Origin: Irregularibacter muris
GTDB lineage: Bacteria; Bacillota; Clostridia; Eubacteriales; Garciellaceae
Assembly (NCBI RefSeq): GCF_024622505.1
Contig: NZ_JANKAS010000020.1
Span: 1-37,259 of the forward strand
Direction of reading: 5' to 3'
Length of the DNA stretch: 37,259 nucleotides
Below, in pieces: positions 32,734 through 37,259 of the stretch. Every line of letters begins with the position of its first letter. Positions within the stretch are counted from its first letter, which is position 1. A program made the translations under genes and the position numbers. The notes below the pieces were generated by a model. That model was not told the origin of the DNA, did no database searches, and saw nothing but the letters and a program-made list of their open reading frames with translations.

Positions 32734-32966
32734 TTCAATAGAATGGGGAAATAAAAGTCTATCAAGAAGTGTTGAAATCACTTTGCAGAGGGGATATGTT
32801 AATAGGTGGAATATTATATGAATCGTAAATGATGAATTTCGCCTTGCAATTCCGAACTTATCTTTCTATTTTATATAGAAATAAAAATTAAGTATTGCGT
32901 ATTACATTGCATAATGTGGTTTAATATAAATAAGTAGGACTAAAGATGCAAAAGGAGATGACCTAT

Positions 32967-33440
32967 ATGAGCCATATACTCATTGTTTATTATTCACTTT
33001 TTCACAACACAGAAAATTTAGCATTAGAAATAGCAGAGCAGACAGGGGGTGTCCTAAGAGAATTAATTCCTGCTAAGAATTATTCCTTTGACTATAATAC
33101 AGCTGCAAAAGAGGTAAGAAATGAAATTTCTCGAGGATTTTGCCCTAAGTTAGTTTCGGGAAATGAGTCAATAGAGGAATATCAAACAATATTTATAGGT
33201 ACGCCCAACTGGTTTAAAACATTAGCTCCACCAGTGATGAGTTTTCTAAGACAACATAATTTCACAGACAAAACAATAATTCCCTTTTGCACCCATGGGG
33301 GCGGCGGCTTTGGTCAAATTGAAAAAGATATAGCAAAAGAATGTTCAAAATCCATAATCTTACCAGGTATTGCTGTAAATGGTACTGGTTCACCGGAAGA
33401 GGTGACAAATTGGCTAGAGACAATGGGGTACAAATTATGA
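32967..33440 (+). CDS. Flavodoxin
   Basis: A 157-aa flavodoxin. HILIVYYSLFHNTENLALEI is the FMN-phosphate loop (with Tyr/Ser in place of the commoner S/T-x-T), IFIGTPNWFKTLAPPVMSFL the first ring contact, and IIPFCTHGGGGFGQIEKDIA the third loop; the C-terminal helix SPEEVTNWLETMGYKL is present. It resembles flavodoxins of the WrbA-unrelated, quinone-reductase-like clostridial group. ATG 32967 with SD AAAGGAGATG is preferred over ATG 32946. Single gene upstream of the ABC exporter pair. Confidence 0.88.
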   Translation: MSHILIVYYSLFHNTENLALEIAEQTGGVLRELIPAKNYSFDYNTAAKEVRNEISRGFCPKLVSGNESIEEYQTIFIGTPNWFKTLAPPVMSFLRQHNFTDKTIIPFCTHGGGGFGQIEKDIAKECSKSIILPGIAVNGTGSPEEVTNWLETMGYKL

Positions 33441-33555
33441 TAAACTCTAATTTATCAATGCCTAGCATGGACAACAACAGCAAAGATGAATAAAAATCTG
33501 GAGAGGATGAGTGGGAAAAACAATCTAAAGGATAAGATGGAGTAGGAGGGATACC

Positions 33556-35280
33556 TTGAGTAAAGTATTACGTTATATGAAGAAATATAGGATTTATGCC
33601 ATACTTAGTCCAATACTTATGATTTTGGAGGTTTTGGCAGATATTATTATTCCCTATCTGATGTCACGAATCGTGGATATAGGAATTGCAAATAGGGATA
33701 TTGATTATATTATAAAGATTGGTCTTTTCATGATTGTAGCTGCATTATTAGGCATGATTTTCGGGATTCTAAGTGCTCATTGTGGAGCAAGGGCAGGTTA
33801 TGGATTTGCTGCGGAGCTAAGAAAGGAAACCTTTAAAAAAGTTCAGGGCTTTTCCTTTGCAAATCTTGACAATTTTACAGTTTCCTCTCTTATCACAAGA
33901 CTTACTAATGATTGTAATACCATTGGCCAAGTCACAATGATGAGCCTTCGTATGGCAATAAGGGCACCGTTTTTACTGCTATTTGCATTGATTATGGCCT
34001 TTACCATAAATTCATCCTTAGCGAGGGTATTTATGGTAGCAATACCCGTTACGGCAGTTATCATTGCTATAGTATTAGTTAAGGCAAGACCATTATTTCT
34101 TAGGTTGCAAAGTCGTGTGGATAGGGTAAATGCCATCATTCAGGAAAATTTAACAGGCATAAGGGTTATTAAATCCTTTAATAGACAAAAACATGAAGAA
34201 GGTAGATTTAAAGAAAGAAATGATTCATTAAGAGAGAATGCCCTACAGGCTATTTCCCTTGTAATACTACTTATGCCTGTATTGAATCTTGTCATATATT
34301 CTACAATTATTGCCGTGTTATGGTTTGGTGGACAACAGGTTATTATAGGCACTTTAGGCGGTGGGGAGTTAATATCCTTTATTACTTATATCACTCAGAT
34401 TATGCTCGCCCTTATGTTAATTTCAATGTTTTTTATGCAGTTTTTACGTGGTTCAGCATCTTTGCAGAGAATTTTAGAGATACTCAATACAGAATCGGAA
34501 ATAAAGGAAAGTTCTCAGCCTGTAAAGGAATTAAGGGATGGGACAGTACGCTTTGACAATGTGAGCTTTAGCTACCCTGGAAGTAATGAAAAAACCCTAA
34601 AGAACATCCATTTTAAAATTAACTCAGGAGAAATTCTTGGAATAATTGGTTCTACAGGCTCATCAAAATCTACTTTGGTACAACTTATTCCAAGACTCTA
34701 TGATGTAACAGAGGGATCTGTATCTGTAGGAGGAATAGATGTAAGAGATTTACAGATAAAGACTCTACGGGATCAGGTGGCCTTTGTCCTACAGAAAAAC
34801 ACACTGTTTTCTGGTACCCTTCGTGAAAATATGAAATGGGGGAATGAAGCAGCTACAGATCAGGAGATTATAGATGCATTAAAACATGCCCAGGCCTGGG
34901 AGTTTGTCACGCAGTTTGAAGACGGGATTGACCATAGAGTCGAGCAAGGAGGAGATAATTTTTCAGGTGGACAGAAACAAAGGCTTACCATTGCAAGAGC
35001 TTTATTAAAATCTCCAAAGGTTATTATCCTGGATGATTCAACAAGTGCCGTAGATATGACTACTGATGCAAAAATTCAGCAGACTTTTCAAGAAGAGCTT
35101 GGCCATGTAACCACCATTATTATTGCCCAAAGAATTTCATCCATCCAACATGCGGATAGAATTCTAGTATTACATGAAGGGGAAATAGAAGCAATGGGAG
35201 ATCATGAAATGTTAATAAAGCATTCTCCAATTTATAGAGAACTTTATGAATCACAACAGAAAGGGGTGATTGGAGAATGA
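33556..35280 (+). CDS. ABC exporter half-transporter with degenerate nucleotide site
   Basis: A 574-aa type IV exporter half: six membrane helices (to ~300, with the GARAGYGFAAELRKETF coupling region) plus an ATPase domain. Walker A is GSTGSSKST (365-373), where the usual second-last Gly before Lys is Ser370; the signature is FSGGQKQR; Walker B ends LDDST (Asp493-Asp494, Asp instead of catalytic Glu), and the switch His is Gln525 (IAQRIS). Such changes mark the partner contributing the non-catalytic site in heterodimers such as TM287/288 or BmrCD. Start TTG 33556 with SD TAGGAGGG. ATGA overlap with the next gene. Substrate unknown, often drugs or peptides. Confidence 0.92.
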   Translation: MSKVLRYMKKYRIYAILSPILMILEVLADIIIPYLMSRIVDIGIANRDIDYIIKIGLFMIVAALLGMIFGILSAHCGARAGYGFAAELRKETFKKVQGFSFANLDNFTVSSLITRLTNDCNTIGQVTMMSLRMAIRAPFLLLFALIMAFTINSSLARVFMVAIPVTAVIIAIVLVKARPLFLRLQSRVDRVNAIIQENLTGIRVIKSFNRQKHEEGRFKERNDSLRENALQAISLVILLMPVLNLVIYSTIIAVLWFGGQQVIIGTLGGGELISFITYITQIMLALMLISMFFMQFLRGSASLQRILEILNTESEIKESSQPVKELRDGTVRFDNVSFSYPGSNEKTLKNIHFKINSGEILGIIGSTGSSKSTLVQLIPRLYDVTEGSVSVGGIDVRDLQIKTLRDQVAFVLQKNTLFSGTLRENMKWGNEAATDQEIIDALKHAQAWEFVTQFEDGIDHRVEQGGDNFSGGQKQRLTIARALLKSPKVIILDDSTSAVDMTTDAKIQQTFQEELGHVTTIIIAQRISSIQHADRILVLHEGEIEAMGDHEMLIKHSPIYRELYESQQKGVIGE

Positions 35281-37106
35281 GCAAGCAACCAAAAGGTAAA
35301 CAGCTACGCCCCAAAGATACGGGGAAGACATTGATCAGGTTATTTAGCTACTTTAAATTTAATAAGAGGTTACTCTTTGGAGGAATATTTTTTATTGTCC
35401 TGAGTTCTATTGCTCAGATAGGAGCAAATGCCATGCTCAGTCCTATTATTGATACATTAGTGGGAGATTATGATGCAGGATTATTTATAAAATATCTTAT
35501 TTTTATGGGTATTCTGGTTATTCTTATTTCTATTGGTCAGTATGTAGGGAACTTATCTATGGCCAAACTAGCCCAGAAGACCGTTCATAAGATTCGTCAA
35601 GATCTGTTTTCCCATATGGAAAAATTACCGATTTCCTATTTTGATACCCACTCTCATGGCCAGTTAATGTCAACCTTTACCAATGATGTGGATATGCTAA
35701 ATCAATCCCTGGAGCAAAGTGTATCACAGGTTACATTATCCGCGGTAACAGTGCTTGGTACCTTTACTATGATGATCATCCTTAGTCCTATGCTGACATT
35801 AGTAGTAGTGGGTATGCTGATTGTCATGTTTATGGCTATAAAATATATAGGACAGAGATCAGCCAGAAACTTCCGTAATCAGCAGGCAGCCCTAGGGGAG
35901 ATGAATGGCTATATTGAGGAGATCATGTCCGGCCAAAAGGTGGTCAAGGTTTTTAACTACGAAGATCGTGCTATGGATGATTTTAATAGAAAAAATGAAG
36001 AGTTAAGAAAATCAAGTACTCAGGCTTCAACCTACGGGGTTATGCTTATGCCGGTTATGGGAAATCTATCCTATGTGTTATATGCCCTTGTATCAATGAT
36101 GGGTTCATTTTTAGTCATGAAAAATACATTGAGTGTAGGAAATATTGCATCCTTCTTACAATATACAAGAACAATTTCAAGACCCATTACTCAGGTTTCA
36201 AATCAACTGAATACATTGTTTGCAGCTTTAGCAGGGGCAGAAAGAATATTTCATGTATTAGATGAAGAAATAGAGATTGATCATGGTGAGGTAAGATTAA
36301 TCCAGGATGAAGATGGGGAGAATTCCCACTGGAAGATACCTAAGGACAATGGAGAGGTAGAAGAGATACCCCTTAGAGGAGATATCACCTTTGAAAATGT
36401 AGACTTTGGTTATGTAAAAGGGCAAAGAGTCCTTAAAAATATAAATCTTTATGCAAAACCTGGTCAGAAAATTGCTTTTGTTGGATCCACCGGTGCTGGG
36501 AAGACCACGATAACAAATCTAATCAATAGATTTTATGAGATCAATGAAGGTCGTATACTCTATGATGGAATAGATATTCGACAGATAAACAAATACCATT
36601 TAAGAAGCACCATGAGTATTGTCCTTCAGGATGTGCATTTATTTGAGGAAACAATAGCAGATAATATAAGGTATGGAAGGCTTGATGCAACAGATGAGGA
36701 AGTCAAGGCAGCAGCAAAGCTTGCCAATGCCCATTACTTTATTAAAAATCTTCCCCAAGGATATGATACAATGCTTACGGCAGACGGTCAGAACCTTTCA
36801 CAGGGAGAAAGACAGCTTCTTTCCATTGCCAGGGCAGCAGTAGCAAATCCAAGGATATTAATTCTTGATGAAGCCACATCATCTGTTGATACAAGAACAG
36901 AAAAGCTAATCTCAGAAGGTATGGATAAGCTTATGGCAGGAAGAACCACCTTTGTCATCGCCCACAGACTATCTACAGTACGGGATTCTAATGCCATTAT
37001 GGTATTGGAACATGGAGAAATCATAGAACGTGGTGACCATGATGATTTAATGAAACAAGAGGGAAGATACTATGCATTAAATACAGGAGCAGTGGAATTA
37101 GAATAA
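35277..37106 (+). CDS. ABC exporter half-transporter, catalytic partner
   Basis: A 609-aa partner of the preceding protein. Six membrane helices in 25-330 (GGIFFIVLSSIAQIGANAML and on) are followed by an ATPase with canonical Walker A GSTGAGKTT (403-411), Walker B LILDEATSSVD (Asp531-Glu532) and switch His in VIAHRLST. Its signature is LSQGERQ, not LSGGQ, as expected for the subunit that completes the degenerate site with the partner. An insert of about 35 residues precedes the nucleotide domain (EDGENSHWKIPKDNGEVEEI). Coupled by a 4-base overlap (ATGA). Confidence 0.93.
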   Translation: MSKQPKGKQLRPKDTGKTLIRLFSYFKFNKRLLFGGIFFIVLSSIAQIGANAMLSPIIDTLVGDYDAGLFIKYLIFMGILVILISIGQYVGNLSMAKLAQKTVHKIRQDLFSHMEKLPISYFDTHSHGQLMSTFTNDVDMLNQSLEQSVSQVTLSAVTVLGTFTMMIILSPMLTLVVVGMLIVMFMAIKYIGQRSARNFRNQQAALGEMNGYIEEIMSGQKVVKVFNYEDRAMDDFNRKNEELRKSSTQASTYGVMLMPVMGNLSYVLYALVSMMGSFLVMKNTLSVGNIASFLQYTRTISRPITQVSNQLNTLFAALAGAERIFHVLDEEIEIDHGEVRLIQDEDGENSHWKIPKDNGEVEEIPLRGDITFENVDFGYVKGQRVLKNINLYAKPGQKIAFVGSTGAGKTTITNLINRFYEINEGRILYDGIDIRQINKYHLRSTMSIVLQDVHLFEETIADNIRYGRLDATDEEVKAAAKLANAHYFIKNLPQGYDTMLTADGQNLSQGERQLLSIARAAVANPRILILDEATSSVDTRTEKLISEGMDKLMAGRTTFVIAHRLSTVRDSNAIMVLEHGEIIERGDHDDLMKQEGRYYALNTGAVELE

Positions 37107-37134
37107 TAACAAAGAAAAAAGTATCTATAAATAT

Positions 37135-37259
37135 TGTACCGACCCCCAAAAGTTAGACCAAAAATCTAACGATTGGAGGTCGGTATTTTTATGGCTGTAT
37201 ACAGTTATGAGTTTAAAAAGAAAGTTGTAGATGCATATTTACGTGGCGAAGGAGGTTAT
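37135..37259 (+). mobile_element. Left end of an IS3/IS150-group insertion sequence
   Basis: Starting at TGTACCGACCCCCAAAAGTT the sequence has the typical IS150-like terminal inverted repeat, followed by nested complements ACCGACC (37138-37144) with GGTCGGT (37178-37184) and GTTAGA with TCTAAC between. The element runs off the window; its right end and target duplication cannot be seen. Confidence 0.8.
37191..37259 (+). CDS. IS3-family transposase OrfA, N-terminal part (cut by window edge)
   Basis: ATG 37191 opens MAVYSYEFKKKVVDAYLRGE, continuing GGY to the window edge. This is the start of the helix-turn-helix OrfA of IS3/IS150 transposases, with the usual (F/E)K-KVV-AYL-GEG pattern. No SD is close, but GGAGGTCGG lies 10-18 bases upstream within the terminal hairpin. 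Intactness of the rest cannot be judged. Confidence 0.8.
   Translation, partial: MAVYSYEFKKKVVDAYLRGEGGY

Overview
The window looks like a low-GC Bacillota chromosome, most likely class Clostridia. Coding is AT-rich with strong AGGAGG-type ribosome binding sites, some TTG/GTG starts, a CCA-encoding tRNA-Leu, and many protein families typical of clostridia (ZnuABC with a ZinT domain, DUF4180, flavodoxin-like reductases, type I-B Cas proteins). The species cannot be named from the sequence alone. The region is mostly accessory: intact small operons are separated by decayed genes and transposase remnants.

Left part (1-12.8 kb) is a defence segment. After a histidine phosphatase gene comes a Phd/Doc-type toxin-antitoxin pair with a palindrome over its promoter. 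About 1.1 kb of terminators and gene debris follows. A promoter of form TTGACA-N17-TATTCT then precedes a complete type I-B CRISPR effector operon: cas8 (CxxC...CxxC), cas7, cas5, cas3 (HD plus helicase) and cas6. Directly after cas6 lies the start of what looks like a second cas8, broken after 32 codons, then an internally deleted IS3 element, a 3' fragment of cas1 carrying a 4-nt duplication frameshift, and cas2 with an in-frame stop. A CRISPR array of 24 repeats and 23 spacers follows. My reading is that an older, complete cas6-cas8-...-cas1-cas2 operon was gutted and that interference now rests on the upstream cassette. Memory can be read, but no local gene can add to it.

Middle part (12.8-21.6 kb): an O6-alkylguanine-DNA alkyltransferase, a divergent AraC regulator, a SAM methyltransferase, an alkyltransferase-like protein in which Trp replaces the catalytic Cys, and an antibiotic-biosynthesis-monooxygenase-fold protein. 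Then come an IS3 remnant, a GNAT acetyltransferase, two frameshifted unknown genes and a large single-gene candidate defence protein (PD-(D/E)XK nuclease plus STAND-type NTPase plus long helical C-terminus, 1141 aa).

Right part (21.6-37.3 kb): a VOC protein, a second GNAT, a glycine-rich small membrane protein, then a LysR gene next to an operon of a hexapeptide acetyltransferase, two flavodoxin-like reductases and a cyclophilin-fold lipoprotein. DUF4180 and CPBP-like proteins follow. On the minus strand, tRNA-Leu, a His-rich membrane peptide, znuA (with a ZinT domain inserted inside it), znuC, znuB and a lipoprotein form a zinc-uptake block. The window ends with a flavodoxin, a heterodimeric ABC exporter with one degenerate ATP site, and the left end of an IS3/IS150-type element cut by the window edge.
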